Assembly: GCA_001464385.1 (NCBI GenBank)
Contig: LNFB01000340.1
Coordinates: 62,001-126,000 of the forward strand
Reading direction: 5' to 3'
DNA from: Deltaproteobacteria bacterium Ga0077550
GTDB taxonomy: Bacteria > Myxococcota_A > Polyangia > Nannocystales > Nannocystaceae
Length of the DNA stretch: 64,000 nt
Position 1 is the stretch's first letter; each line of letters starts with the position of its first letter. The position numbers were made by a program, and so were the translations under genes. The notes beneath the pieces were generated by a model. The model worked only from the letters and a program-made list of their open reading frames with translations, made no database searches and was not told where the DNA came from. Positions 51,780-60,636 of the stretch are shown one piece after another.

Positions 51780-51849
51780 GGGCGCCCCGCGCGGCTCCAG
51801 GAGGGCGCGGGCGCATCCGCGTCACTCGCGACCGGCGACGGCTTGCTCG

Positions 51850-51873
51850 GGACCGCGGCTCCCACCGCGGTCC
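51850..51873 (-). terminator. hairpin terminator of the 51890 gene
   Basis: Perfect 9-bp arms GGACCGCGG / CCGCGGTCC with a 6-nt loop, 17 nt past the stop at 51890. It separates two genes of the same strand, which supports a terminator role. No T-run. Confidence 0.55.
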
Positions 51874-51889
51874 GACGCGAGCCGCCCGA

Positions 51890-53062
51890 TCACTTCCCGC
51901 TGCCGAGGATCTCCATGAAGTCGATGTACCAGCCGCCCTGCTGGACCGACCCGTTGCTGCCGAACACGAAGCGGACCTGCAGCGAGCTCGACCCGGCGAA
52001 CTCGCTCAGGTCGAACTCCGAGAGGCTCCACTGGTTGTCGTCCTGGCTGCCGGTGAAGCCGAGCACGCCGTTGACCGGGGCATAGGTGGCCGTGATCGGC
52101 GAGTCGTCGTAGAGGTCGCCGCCCGTCGGGGCGATCGTGGTCCACGTGGTCCCGTCCTCGCTGACCTGCACGATGCCACCGTCGGCGTTCGACGCCCCGC
52201 CCTCGAAGTTGTGCCAGTGCCGCAGGCTCATCACGAGGCCGGCGTCGGTGCACGACGAGACGTCGATGGTGGGCGAGACGAGCGCGCTGATCTCGTTGGC
52301 GTTGTAGGGGCCCGAGAGGTTGGTGCCGAAGGTGCCGGGTGCCATCACGCCGGGCCCGAGGCCGTACACCGTCGGCTCGCCGCACGCCCAGCTGCTCGCC
52401 GCCGCGCCGGGGTTCAGCGACTGCGTCGAGAAGCCATCCGGGCACGAGTCGAGCTCGAACTGCACCGAGAATGCGCAGTCGGTGCACGCGGTCGTGTCGA
52501 TCTTGCACGAGGCGTCGCAGCTCAACGGCCCGGCCGTGCCCGCGCCGAGGGCCTCGCACGTGGTGTTGATGTCGTCCTCGTCCTCGCACTCCTCGTTGCC
52601 GTTGACGTCGCCGTCGCCGCAGTAGGTGCACATCGAGGTGTCGAAGCGGCAGCTCGCCGCGTTGCAGCCCAGGGTGCCGCCCGTCAGCACGCCGGGGATC
52701 GTCGGATCGACGACGTCGAGGCAGCTCAGGCCACCGAGGTTGTCCGCGGTGCACGGGAAGCCACCGCAGTCGCACTCCTCCGCGCCACAGATCATGCCGT
52801 CGCCACAGAGGGCACCGCACGGCGGCTCGGTCGACGACGAGTCCGGCGACGTGTCGCCCGAGGACTCGGTCACCGGCGTGCCACTCGACGACGGATCCTC
52901 CGTCGTGTTGGTCAGGCTGGTGGGCTCGGTGGTCGGACCCGCGGTCGTGGGGTCGGTCGAGCTGCCGGTGGCATCGGTCGTCGTGCCGGTCGAGGACGTT
53001 TCGTCGGAGCACGCGAGGGCAAGGGTGAGGAGCGGAGCAAACCCGACCAGAGTGAAGCGCAT
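51890..53062 (-). CDS. cysteine-rich (DUF4215-like) lipoprotein with beta-sandwich domain
   Basis: A 390-residue exported lipoprotein (lipobox LALAC at about residue 18). A Thr/Ser/Pro linker (about 19-80) leads to Cys-rich repeats (CGALCGDGMICGAEECDCGG; CTYCGDGDVNGNEECEDEDDINTTCEALG; CDASCKIDTTACTDC) of the DUF4215 kind. A C-terminal ~180-residue beta-sandwich follows (FELDSCPDGFSTQSLNPG ... GSVQQGGWYIDFMEILGSG), probably a galactose-binding/MAM-like fold with DADGGIVQVSEDGTTW inside. The same architecture occurs in the 23716-24972 protein. It probably works at the cell surface; the ligand is unknown. The ATG lies 5 nt after TATCCT. Confidence 0.8.
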   Translation of the reverse strand: MRFTLVGFAPLLTLALACSDETSSTGTTTDATGSSTDPTTAGPTTEPTSLTNTTEDPSSSGTPVTESSGDTSPDSSSTEPPCGALCGDGMICGAEECDCGGFPCTADNLGGLSCLDVVDPTIPGVLTGGTLGCNAASCRFDTSMCTYCGDGDVNGNEECEDEDDINTTCEALGAGTAGPLSCDASCKIDTTACTDCAFSVQFELDSCPDGFSTQSLNPGAAASSWACGEPTVYGLGPGVMAPGTFGTNLSGPYNANEISALVSPTIDVSSCTDAGLVMSLRHWHNFEGGASNADGGIVQVSEDGTTWTTIAPTGGDLYDDSPITATYAPVNGVLGFTGSQDDNQWSLSEFDLSEFAGSSSLQVRFVFGSNGSVQQGGWYIDFMEILGSGK

Positions 53063-53073
53063 GCCGCAGGATA
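53063..53073 (-). promoter_or_regulatory. -10 element of the 53062 gene (leaderless type)
   Basis: Minus-strand TATCCT (53073-53068), 5 nt before the ATG. No -35 match. Confidence 0.4.
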
Positions 53074-53218
53074 ACCCGTGTGCGCCCTCTTGGTGCGAGT
53101 TTGGTGCGAGTTCTCGGCAGGACTTCACACGGCGGTGACTCCCCCGGGAACATCCGCGGGCGGCGCCCGTGCCCCGCGTGAAAGCCCGGCGGCGCTCGCG
53201 GCGTTCGAGCCCCGCCGC

Positions 53219-53224
53219 TATTCT
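53219..53224 (+). promoter_or_regulatory. possible -10 of the 53252 gene
   Basis: TATTCT (four or five of six), 27 nt before ATG 53252. It gives a short leader of about 20 nt. Confidence 0.35.
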
Positions 53225-53251
53225 CGCTCGGCCTCTGGCCTCCGGCCTCCG

Positions 53252-55780
53252 ATGTCCCCCCCCTCCCTCGTCACTTCGACACTCCTCGGCGTGCTCGCGA
53301 TGCTCGCCCCGCAGCGCGCGCTCGCGGTGCTCGCCCCGACCGGCGGCGCGAGCGTCGAGCTGTCGGGCCCGCGCGCGATGGGCCTGCTCGAACCCACCGA
53401 ATCTGGCATCGCGCCTGGGCCCCGCGCCGCGACGCGATCCGTGCGACTGCAGCGACGCGGCGAGCGGCTCGAGCTGCGCGTCCGCTGGGATCTCGACGCG
53501 GACAAACCGGGGTGGTTCGCGGGCGAGCTCGTGCGCGGAGATGTACGCGTGCGGAGCGTCACGATCGGTGGGCGTCCGGCGGCGACGGCGGCCGACGCGT
53601 CCGCGACCTACGTCGCCGCGTGGATCGATGGGCCCACCACCCTCGAGCTGGTCGCCGATCTGCGGGGCGATCCCTCGCGTGGCCCCGTCCCCCTGGCGTT
53701 GCTCGCGGCGACCCGCGGGACCGCGACCGTCGCCGGCGAACCGACCTGGCGCTTCGAGGCGCCGGACCCGACCACGGGCGCCGCGATCCATCTCGGCGCG
53801 TCGATCTCGACCGCGCCCGGCCTCCGCGGGTCGAGCCCGGCCACGCCCGGGATCACCCACGGCGCGCCGACCGAGCTGCAGCTCGTGGTGCGCACGCCAC
53901 CGGTCCCCGACGCGTCGGTCCTCGCCCATGGCCGCATCGGCGTGGGGCTGTTCGTGGGCGACGCGGAGATCCGCGGGCGCGCGCGGCTGCAGTGGACACT
54001 GCGGCGCGGCGAGCTCGCGCGCGTCGCCTTCGTGGCGCGCGGCGTCGGCGAGGACTTCACCGTCGTCGGGCCCGACGTCCGCGAGGTGACGCGCACCGGC
54101 GACATGGTCCAGGTCGAGCTGCAGGGGCCGGTCGCCTCGGTCGTCGCGCTCGAGGCCACGTGGTCCCAGCGCACGCCGCCCGGCGAAGCGACCGTCGTGC
54201 CGCCGGTGTTCGAGCTGCAGGACGCGAGCCGCACCGACGCGAGCTTCGAGCTCGGCCGCGACGGCGACGTCGACGTCGTCCCCGAGCTGCCGGGCTGGCG
54301 TCAGGTCGCCGCGGTGCAGCTGCCGGCGTGGGGCCGCGATCTGATCGAAGGCACGCCCGCGGCCGCGTGGACCCGCCACGGCACGGCCGAGGCCGGGCGC
54401 CTGCAGCTGCTGCGGTTCATCCCGGTCGAGGCGCCGAAGGTCGTGATCGGCGAGGCGAGCTTCGATCTCGCGAGCGCCGATCACGGCACCACACTCGTGA
54501 AGGCCCGCTACGAGGTGCTCAACGAGCGGGCCTCGCACCTGCGCGTGGTCCCACCGCCGTCGTCGCGCGTCCTCGCGATCGAGGTCGCCGGCACCGACGC
54601 CCGCGTGGCCCGCGACGGCGACGCGCTGCTCGTCCCGATCCCGCGCTCGCTCGAGACGATGGAGGGCCTCGTCGCGATCCCCGTGGTCGTGAGCCTCGCG
54701 GTGACCGAGCGGGCGTGGAAGCGCCGTGAGCACCGCGAGCTGCCGCTGCCGAGCGTCGACGCCCCGATCCGCGCGGTGACGGCGAAGTGGCTGCTGCCCC
54801 GGGACGTCCGCGCGACGATCGACGTCGGCGACGACGGCGTGGCCTCGATCGCGCGCGCCCCGAGTCCGCAGCGACACCGACGGGCCTATCGCCGGGCGAC
54901 CAAGAACGCGACCATGATCGAGGCGTACGACTTCGACGACGGGAGCCTCGGCGGGGCGACGGCCGGCCCCTCGAGCGCCGAGCCGAGCGGGTCGACCGAG
55001 CTCGATCAGGCCGAGACCGATCGTCTGCTGCGCGAGGCGCAGGAGTCGTACAACCGCAACGAGTTCGACGACGCCCAGCTGCGCCTCGACGAGCTCCGCG
55101 ACCGTGGGCTCGCCGACGAGGACGCGAAGAAGCTCCAGTCGAACCTCGACATCGTCAACGCGCCTGCACCCGCGCCGATCGAAGCCTCCCCGATCTCCGG
55201 CGAGATGATCCTCCAGTCGTCGTCGTCGTCGTCGACGCCGCGCCCCGAGAAGGCCGGCATCTTCCGCCGCATCAAGGACCAGGCCCGCGCCCGCGGCCAG
55301 AAGCAGGTCCTCGAGAACGCGACCCGCAAGAAGAAGGCGAAGGAGCTGCGCGCCAAGGGCGACTACGCGGCCGCCGAGGCGGAGTACAAGCAGGTGATCG
55401 AGGAGAACCGCAAGCTCGAGAACCTCGAGCAGGAGGAGTCCGCGACCATCGACTTCGAGAACGACGAGCTCGAGGCCGAGCTCGAGTCGACCAAGACCGA
55501 AGCTGCGGCGCGCAGCGCGATCGATGCCCAGAGCAGCACCAAGTTCGCGCCGAGCTTCGACGCCGAGGACGGCGAGCTCGGCCTGGGCGCCGCGTGGATC
55601 ACCACCGCGTCCGCGCTCGACGTCGCCCGCACCCCGACCCCCTCGCCCGCCAACGACGGACCCCGCGTGCTGATGCCGACCCGCGGCGGAGACACGGTGG
55701 TCTACGCCTTCGATCTCTGGGCGCCCGGCAGCCGCCACGCCCTCGTCGTCGAGGCCAAGCGCCGACGACCCCGCCCCTGA
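53252..55780 (+). CDS. large envelope beta protein with coiled-coil/TPR region
   Basis: An 842-residue exported protein. The signal peptide is about residues 1-25 (MSPPSLVTSTLLGVLAML...). Residues ~30-530 alternate as beta sandwiches, including a module YEVLNERASHLRVVPPPSS...LLVPIPRS that reappears in the next gene product. After an Arg-rich segment (~535-560) come helical TPR-like parts (LREAQESYNRNEFDDAQLRLDEL and KELRAKGDYAAAEAEYKQVIEENRKLENL) with coiled-coil character and a Ser run. The C-terminal ~100 residues return to beta (DGPRVLMPTRGGDTVVYAFDLWAPGS). No family is recognised. It is followed after 24 nt by the gene for a related protein; the two probably form an operon and act together in the envelope. 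Confidence 0.72.
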   Translation: MSPPSLVTSTLLGVLAMLAPQRALAVLAPTGGASVELSGPRAMGLLEPTESGIAPGPRAATRSVRLQRRGERLELRVRWDLDADKPGWFAGELVRGDVRVRSVTIGGRPAATAADASATYVAAWIDGPTTLELVADLRGDPSRGPVPLALLAATRGTATVAGEPTWRFEAPDPTTGAAIHLGASISTAPGLRGSSPATPGITHGAPTELQLVVRTPPVPDASVLAHGRIGVGLFVGDAEIRGRARLQWTLRRGELARVAFVARGVGEDFTVVGPDVREVTRTGDMVQVELQGPVASVVALEATWSQRTPPGEATVVPPVFELQDASRTDASFELGRDGDVDVVPELPGWRQVAAVQLPAWGRDLIEGTPAAAWTRHGTAEAGRLQLLRFIPVEAPKVVIGEASFDLASADHGTTLVKARYEVLNERASHLRVVPPPSSRVLAIEVAGTDARVARDGDALLVPIPRSLETMEGLVAIPVVVSLAVTERAWKRREHRELPLPSVDAPIRAVTAKWLLPRDVRATIDVGDDGVASIARAPSPQRHRRAYRRATKNATMIEAYDFDDGSLGGATAGPSSAEPSGSTELDQAETDRLLREAQESYNRNEFDDAQLRLDELRDRGLADEDAKKLQSNLDIVNAPAPAPIEASPISGEMILQSSSSSSTPRPEKAGIFRRIKDQARARGQKQVLENATRKKKAKELRAKGDYAAAEAEYKQVIEENRKLENLEQEESATIDFENDELEAELESTKTEAAARSAIDAQSSTKFAPSFDAEDGELGLGAAWITTASALDVARTPTPSPANDGPRVLMPTRGGDTVVYAFDLWAPGSRHALVVEAKRRRPRP

Positions 55781-55804
55781 TCCGTTCGCCCCCCAAGGAC
55801 CCCC

Positions 55805-57661
55805 ATGCAGCTCCGCTCCCTGACCGCCAGCACCCTCGCCCTCGCCCTCGCGCTCCCGCTCGCCACGCCCACGATGGCGCGCGCCGACGATCCACCCGAG
55901 CGCGTGATCATGAAGCTCGAGGAGTTCCTCCGGCTCTACGAGATCACGCGCAAGCGCGACGAGGAGCCGCCGCGTGAGAGCGCCTTGGCGTCGGCGCGCT
56001 ACCGCGGCGAGGTCGTGTTCGAGGACGGCAAGCCGCAGGCGGCCGTGTTCAAGGCCAAGCAGCACATCGAGGTGTTGCGCACCAAGGGCTGGGCCCGCGT
56101 GCCGCTGCTGCCGGCCTCGGTCGCGCTCCAGTCGGCGAAGATCGGCGGCAAGGAGGCGCCGGTGGTGATCGAGGGCGGCTTCTACACGCTGGTCACCGAT
56201 CGTCGCGGCGCGTTCGACCTCGACCTGCAGTTCGGCGTCGCGGTCAGCACCGCCGAGGGCCAGAGCAGCATCTCGTTCCAGCTCGCGCCCTCGGGCGCGA
56301 CCGACGTCGAGCTCGCGGTCCCGGCCAAGGAGGATCTCGACTTCACGGTCATCGGCGCGCAGCTCGAGTCCGACCGCGTCGTCGGCGGCAACCGCGTCGT
56401 CACGGCCACGCTGCCGGCCACCGGCTCGCTCACCGTGCAGTGGCAGCGCGAGATCCCCGAGGCCGAGAAGAAGAGCGCGCGCATGTACGCCGAGGTCCAG
56501 ACCCTCGTGTCGCTCGGCGAGGGCGTGCTGCGGGCCAGCGCGACCGTGCAGCACACCATCCTCTTCGCGGGCCTCGACAAGCTCTCGTACGAGGTGCCCA
56601 AGGGCATGACGGTCCTCGACGTCCGCGGCTCGGGCATCCGCGACTGGAAGCTCGGCGAGGACGGCAAGCTCGACGTCGCGCTGAACTTCGCCGCCGAGGG
56701 CAGCTACGTGGTGTCGATCGATCTCGAGCGGGCCATGACCGACGACGCCAAGAGCCTCTCGGTCCCGGTCATCACGCCGACCGGCGCGGAGCGGGCCAAG
56801 GGGTACGTGGGGATCGAGTCGCGCGGCAACCTCGAGATCGCCTCGGGCACGGTCGAAGGCGCCACTCCGCTGGACGTGCGCGCGCTGCCGGCGGCGATCC
56901 TCGGCATCACCGATCAGCCGCTGCTGTTCGGCTTCAAGTACGTCGGCGGCAAGCCGAAGATCGACGTCGCCACCGGCGCCCACGCCGAGGTCGACGTGCT
57001 CGTGACGTTGGTCGATCAGACCGTCGCCCACACGATGTGGACCCGCGAGGGGCGCCGCCTCACGTCGGTGCGCTACCAGGTCCGCAACAACCGGCGGCAG
57101 TTCCTCCGGCTCGCGTTGCCCACGGGCGCCGAGCTGTGGAGCGCGTCGGTCGGCGGCCGCGGCGTGCAGCCGGCCAAGGCCAGCGACGGCCGGGTGATGA
57201 TCCCGCTGCTGCGCTCGCAGGAGCAGGGCGGCGCGCTCTCGGCGTTCGACGTCGAGGTCGTGTACGTCGACACCGGGGAGCCGACCGACGACGGCGGCCG
57301 CGGCACCTTCAAGGCGACGCTGCCCCAGCCCGACGTGCCGAGCACCTACGTGGCGTGGACCGTCCACTCCCCCGAGGGCACCAAGGTCGGGCGCTTCTCC
57401 CACGAGGGGACGCTCCGCCACGTGAAGGACCTGTCGAACCCGATCCCGGTGACGTCGGTCAACCTCGAGGTGCCGGCCGACGCCGAGATGCCGCAGCAGC
57501 AGGCCCCGGCCTACGGCAACGCGGCCCTCGGCCAGGGCGCGGCGCCGGTGGCGGTCAACCTGCCGCTGTCGGGCGAGGCGACCCACTACGAGAAGCTGCT
57601 GGCGTTCGGCGACGACGAGCGGCTCGAGGTCGAGTTCCACTACCGCGGCCTGCGGCGCTAG
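55805..57661 (+). CDS. envelope beta protein, related to the preceding one
   Basis: A 618-residue exported protein with a signal peptide (about 1-27, cleavage near ARA-DD). The whole mature part is beta-rich. The segment RRLTSVRYQVRNNRRQFLRL...PTGAELWSASVGGRGVQPAK...VMIPLLRSQEQ matches the module in the upstream gene product, so both derive from a common unit. No enzyme motif is seen. AAGGA lies 5-6 nt before the ATG, 24 nt after the upstream stop. A strong hairpin follows the stop. The function is unknown; it is probably a periplasmic binding or scaffold partner of the upstream protein. Confidence 0.72.
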   Translation: MQLRSLTASTLALALALPLATPTMARADDPPERVIMKLEEFLRLYEITRKRDEEPPRESALASARYRGEVVFEDGKPQAAVFKAKQHIEVLRTKGWARVPLLPASVALQSAKIGGKEAPVVIEGGFYTLVTDRRGAFDLDLQFGVAVSTAEGQSSISFQLAPSGATDVELAVPAKEDLDFTVIGAQLESDRVVGGNRVVTATLPATGSLTVQWQREIPEAEKKSARMYAEVQTLVSLGEGVLRASATVQHTILFAGLDKLSYEVPKGMTVLDVRGSGIRDWKLGEDGKLDVALNFAAEGSYVVSIDLERAMTDDAKSLSVPVITPTGAERAKGYVGIESRGNLEIASGTVEGATPLDVRALPAAILGITDQPLLFGFKYVGGKPKIDVATGAHAEVDVLVTLVDQTVAHTMWTREGRRLTSVRYQVRNNRRQFLRLALPTGAELWSASVGGRGVQPAKASDGRVMIPLLRSQEQGGALSAFDVEVVYVDTGEPTDDGGRGTFKATLPQPDVPSTYVAWTVHSPEGTKVGRFSHEGTLRHVKDLSNPIPVTSVNLEVPADAEMPQQQAPAYGNAALGQGAAPVAVNLPLSGEATHYEKLLAFGDDERLEVEFHYRGLRR

Positions 57662-57678
57662 CAGGCTGCGGACCTTCG

Positions 57679-57698
57679 GGGGGACCCGAGGGTCCCCC
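57679..57698 (+). terminator. hairpin terminator of the 53252-57661 unit
   Basis: GGGGGACC (57679-57686) and GGTCCCCC (57691-57698) form 8 bp around a CGAG loop, 17 nt past the stop. There is no T-run. Confidence 0.55.
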
Positions 57699-57712
57699 GG
57701 CCGGCGGTGTGG

Positions 57713-57729
57713 TAGAACCCGCGTCGCCC
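57713..57729 (+). promoter_or_regulatory. -10-like element of the GT-C gene
   Basis: TAGAAC (57713-57718), 11 nt before GTG 57730, directly after the terminator hairpin. Confidence 0.35.
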
Positions 57730-59145
57730 GTGGCCCCCGACCGCCTCGCCCGCCTGCGCCGCTTCGCGTTCGACCACCGCTGGTCGATCGCGATCTTCCT
57801 CGCGGCGCTCGTGGTGCGCCTGCACTGGAACCTCGTGGTGCACCCGCTGGGCGAGTACATCTACTCGGACATGAACGGGTACAACTCGCGCGCCGACCGG
57901 CTGGTGCGCGACCCGTTCACGGCCTACGAGTACCACGCGTTCTTCCCGTTCGGGACCCACTTGCTCGTCGCCGGCTTCAAGGCCGTGTTCGGCCCCGACA
58001 ACTTCACGCCGATCGGGATCACCTACGCGTTCGGCGGAGCGATCTGCGTGCTCGCGGCGCACCGCATCGCGCTGTCCCTGTCGAGCTCGCGCTGGGTCCC
58101 GGCCGCGGTCGGCCTGCTCGGCATCTTCTATTACCCGCACCTGTCGACCGGCGGGTACCTCCTGTCCGAGCTGCCGTTCTCCGCGCTGTTCATGGCCGCG
58201 GTGTGGTGCTCGGTCCGGCTGCTCGACCACGGCAAGATGCGCGACGCCGTGCTCATGGGCGTGTTCGCGGGCTTCGCCGCGTGGGTGCGGCCGCAGGTGC
58301 TGATGGCCGTCGCGCTGCTCGGCGCGTTCTGGCTCGTCCGGCACCGGGCCCTGCCCAACGTCCGCTTCAAGCACCTCGTCGGCGCCGGGATCCCGCTGGC
58401 GATCCTGCTCGGCCTGTCGATGGCGCACTTCCGCTTCCAGACCAAGCGCACCGGCCTCGTCTCGGAGAACGGGCCGTTCAACATGGTCTTCGGCCGGTGC
58501 CACAACTCGAAGATCGAGTCGCTGCCCGACGGCAAGGGCCACGGCAAGGTCCACTTCCGGCCGCCCGAGTTCCTGCAGCTCAACAACCTGCAGGACCGCA
58601 AGCGCAAGGAGGGGCTCGAGCCGCCGATCAAGCTCGACCCGGTCATCGGCGACGTCCTCAACTACAAGGGGTACATCGGCGATCGCGAGCGGCACGACGC
58701 GTACATCCGCGAGTGCCTGCACAAGACCACGCTGTGGAAGCAGGTCGAGTACAGCTACGTGAACCTGATCCTGCTGTGGCGCTACAACGTGCCGTGGCCC
58801 GACTCCGGGCGCGCGCAGTGGCGAGAACCGTCGCGGTGGTGGACGAAGGCCCACGAGGTGCTGTTCGCCCTGCCCTCGGTGCTGTTCCTCGTGACGCTCG
58901 GGCCGCGGCGCTGGGTCCGGCAGGGCTGGGTCGCCGTGCACATGCTCGCGGTGATGGTCGTCGCCGCGATGTACTTCGGCGGCACGCGGCACCGCGCGTC
59001 GTACGACCTGTTGTTCCTGTTCTTCGCGTTCGAGGTCTACGCCGCCGTCGGGGCGTTCGCGTGGTCGCGGATCCAGCGGTGGCGCGCGAAGGCTCAGTCG
59101 CCGACGAGCGGGCCCAGCTCGCCGCACGACAGCTCCTCCTCGTAG
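57730..59145 (+). CDS. polytopic GT-C-type glycosyltransferase-like protein
   Basis: A 471-residue inner-membrane protein from GTG 57730. About nine hydrophobic helices are seen. The first periplasmic loop contains GEYIYSDMNGYNSRADRLVRDPF (residues ~39-61), an acidic residue plus Tyr arrangement as in GT-C enzymes (GT39/ArnT-like), which transfer sugars from lipid-linked donors. The large soluble part (about 235-350) is rich in Lys/Arg and Asp. The acceptor and donor are unknown. Its 3' end overlaps the convergent 59094-60614 gene by 52 nt. It follows the two envelope proteins but has its own terminator-promoter boundary. Confidence 0.75.
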   Translation: MAPDRLARLRRFAFDHRWSIAIFLAALVVRLHWNLVVHPLGEYIYSDMNGYNSRADRLVRDPFTAYEYHAFFPFGTHLLVAGFKAVFGPDNFTPIGITYAFGGAICVLAAHRIALSLSSSRWVPAAVGLLGIFYYPHLSTGGYLLSELPFSALFMAAVWCSVRLLDHGKMRDAVLMGVFAGFAAWVRPQVLMAVALLGAFWLVRHRALPNVRFKHLVGAGIPLAILLGLSMAHFRFQTKRTGLVSENGPFNMVFGRCHNSKIESLPDGKGHGKVHFRPPEFLQLNNLQDRKRKEGLEPPIKLDPVIGDVLNYKGYIGDRERHDAYIRECLHKTTLWKQVEYSYVNLILLWRYNVPWPDSGRAQWREPSRWWTKAHEVLFALPSVLFLVTLGPRRWVRQGWVAVHMLAVMVVAAMYFGGTRHRASYDLLFLFFAFEVYAAVGAFAWSRIQRWRAKAQSPTSGPSSPHDSSSS

Positions 59146-60614
59146 AGGTAGCCGTAGTAGCGCAGCGCCGTCGCGGCCGGCTCGTACGCGAGCACGACCA
59201 GGGGCAACGCCGAGACGCCCGCGCGGCACAGCGATCGCGACAGCACGAACTCGCGGAGCGACCGGGCCCCCTCGATCGCGGCGCGCGACGGTGAGCCCGG
59301 GCCTGCGTCGTACCGCGCGAGCGCGTGCACCGGGCCGGTCCCGGGGACGTGGAATTGATCGGGCTCGGAGGTCCACCGCCCGTCGCGGGGCGGCTCGTCG
59401 GATCCCAGCGCCCGGCCGATCGCGCCGAGCCGCGCCTGCGCGTCGTCGAGATCCACCGGCGCGAAGCGGCGTCGACGGGGCGCGCACACGTCCTCGAGCG
59501 CGGCGTAGACCTCCGTCAGCGCGCCGAGGCGATCGGCGAGGACCACCCAGCGCGGATCGAGCCGCGCGCTCGCGGCCTCGGCCGCGTCGCGACCGAACTC
59601 GCGGAGCTTGCCGACCACGTCCTGACCGAGGGCCTCGGCGCAGTGATCGGGGACGAACACGTCGGGCTCGGGCGCGCCGATGCGCAGGCCCCCGACGAGC
59701 AGCACGCGCGGCGACAGGGCGCACGCCTCGGCCGCCTCGGCGCAGCGGTGGTACGGCTCGGTGTACTGCCACAGCGCGTGGCCGCACTCGTGCTCGCGCC
59801 ACGCCGACGCGTCGGCGAAGTCCTTGCGCGGGCGCGGGGCCGCGTGGGGCTCGAGCTCGGCGCGCAGCCGGGGCAGCAGCGCGCGCAGCTCGGCGCGCCA
59901 CAGCTGGCCGAGCAACGCGTCGGCGTGGTCGAGGAACGGCTCGAGCTCGGCGAGGCTCTGCTCCTGGCCGACGGCGAGCGCCTGCATCGGCGCGTCGCAG
60001 GTGCCCACCGACGCGGCCGGCAGCGCGCGCCACTTGGCCTCGTCGAGCACGGCGTCGTCGATCATCAACACGAGCGTGCCGGCCGCGGCGCCCTGGCCCA
60101 TGCGCGCGCGCCAGGGCGCCGCGAGCTCGAACTCGGCGGGATCGGCCGGCCCGGTGGCGATCGAGCGCAGCGGCATCGGTCGCACCAGCGCGGCGCTGGC
60201 CTGGCCACCCTCGAGGAAGGCGACGGTCCCCGTGGCGCCGAGGGCGGTGAGGACCGCGGGCACGCGGGCGCGCCACAGCTCGCCGTCCTGTCGCGGCCCG
60301 AGCTGCACGTGGATGCGGGTGGCCGGCTTCAGCGCATCGCCGAGGGCACGCACGTCACCCGCGACCGCGGAGGGCGGCTGCCACGGCAGGTCGAGCGCCG
60401 GGATCGGCAGGCGATCGATCGAGGGCGGGGGCCCGGAGGGCAGCGATCCGGCGGCGACCGTCACCGCGGCCGCCCCCGCGGGTCGCGGCACGGGCGTCCC
60501 GCAGGCGGTCGTCGCGCCCACGCAGAGGCAGCAGCCGAGGCCCCGGATCCAGGTCCGGTCCCGACGACGGCGCGCGTGGACGCCGGCGCCGGTGGGCTGC
60601 TCGGGCAAGTTCAC
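59094..60614 (-). CDS. exported protein of unknown function
   Basis: A 506-residue protein starting at GTG 60614. The N-terminus has an Arg-rich stretch, a hydrophobic core and a lipobox-like TTAC, so it is probably a lipoprotein. A Pro/Ala linker is followed by ~400 residues of mixed helix and strand. Notable is a cysteine/histidine region EHECGHALWQYTEPYHRC (about residues 270-287) that could bind a metal or form disulfides, but no peptidase motif is complete. No family is recognised. It is divergent from the CFI-box gene with overlapping -10 elements, and its 3' end overlaps the glycosyltransferase gene by 52 nt. Confidence 0.68.
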   Translation of the reverse strand: MNLPEQPTGAGVHARRRRDRTWIRGLGCCLCVGATTACGTPVPRPAGAAAVTVAAGSLPSGPPPSIDRLPIPALDLPWQPPSAVAGDVRALGDALKPATRIHVQLGPRQDGELWRARVPAVLTALGATGTVAFLEGGQASAALVRPMPLRSIATGPADPAEFELAAPWRARMGQGAAAGTLVLMIDDAVLDEAKWRALPAASVGTCDAPMQALAVGQEQSLAELEPFLDHADALLGQLWRAELRALLPRLRAELEPHAAPRPRKDFADASAWREHECGHALWQYTEPYHRCAEAAEACALSPRVLLVGGLRIGAPEPDVFVPDHCAEALGQDVVGKLREFGRDAAEAASARLDPRWVVLADRLGALTEVYAALEDVCAPRRRRFAPVDLDDAQARLGAIGRALGSDEPPRDGRWTSEPDQFHVPGTGPVHALARYDAGPGSPSRAAIEGARSLREFVLSRSLCRAGVSALPLVVLAYEPAATALRYYGYLYEEELSCGELGPLVGD

Positions 60615-60636
60615 GTCCCTTCGTTATACTCCGTCC
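60615..60636. promoter_or_regulatory. overlapping divergent leaderless promoters
   Basis: Plus strand: TATACT (60625-60630), 6 nt to GTG 60637. Minus strand: TATAAC (60628-60623), 8 nt to GTG 60614. The two -10 hexamers share four base pairs, so only one polymerase could bind at a time. Only 22 bp separate the two start codons. Confidence 0.6.

Noticed and set aside
53063..57640. Upstream extension of the minus-strand DUF4215 frame to about 1900 codons
   Set aside because: The extension is antisense to two well-supported genes and lies before the signal peptide; a -10 element directly precedes ATG 53062.
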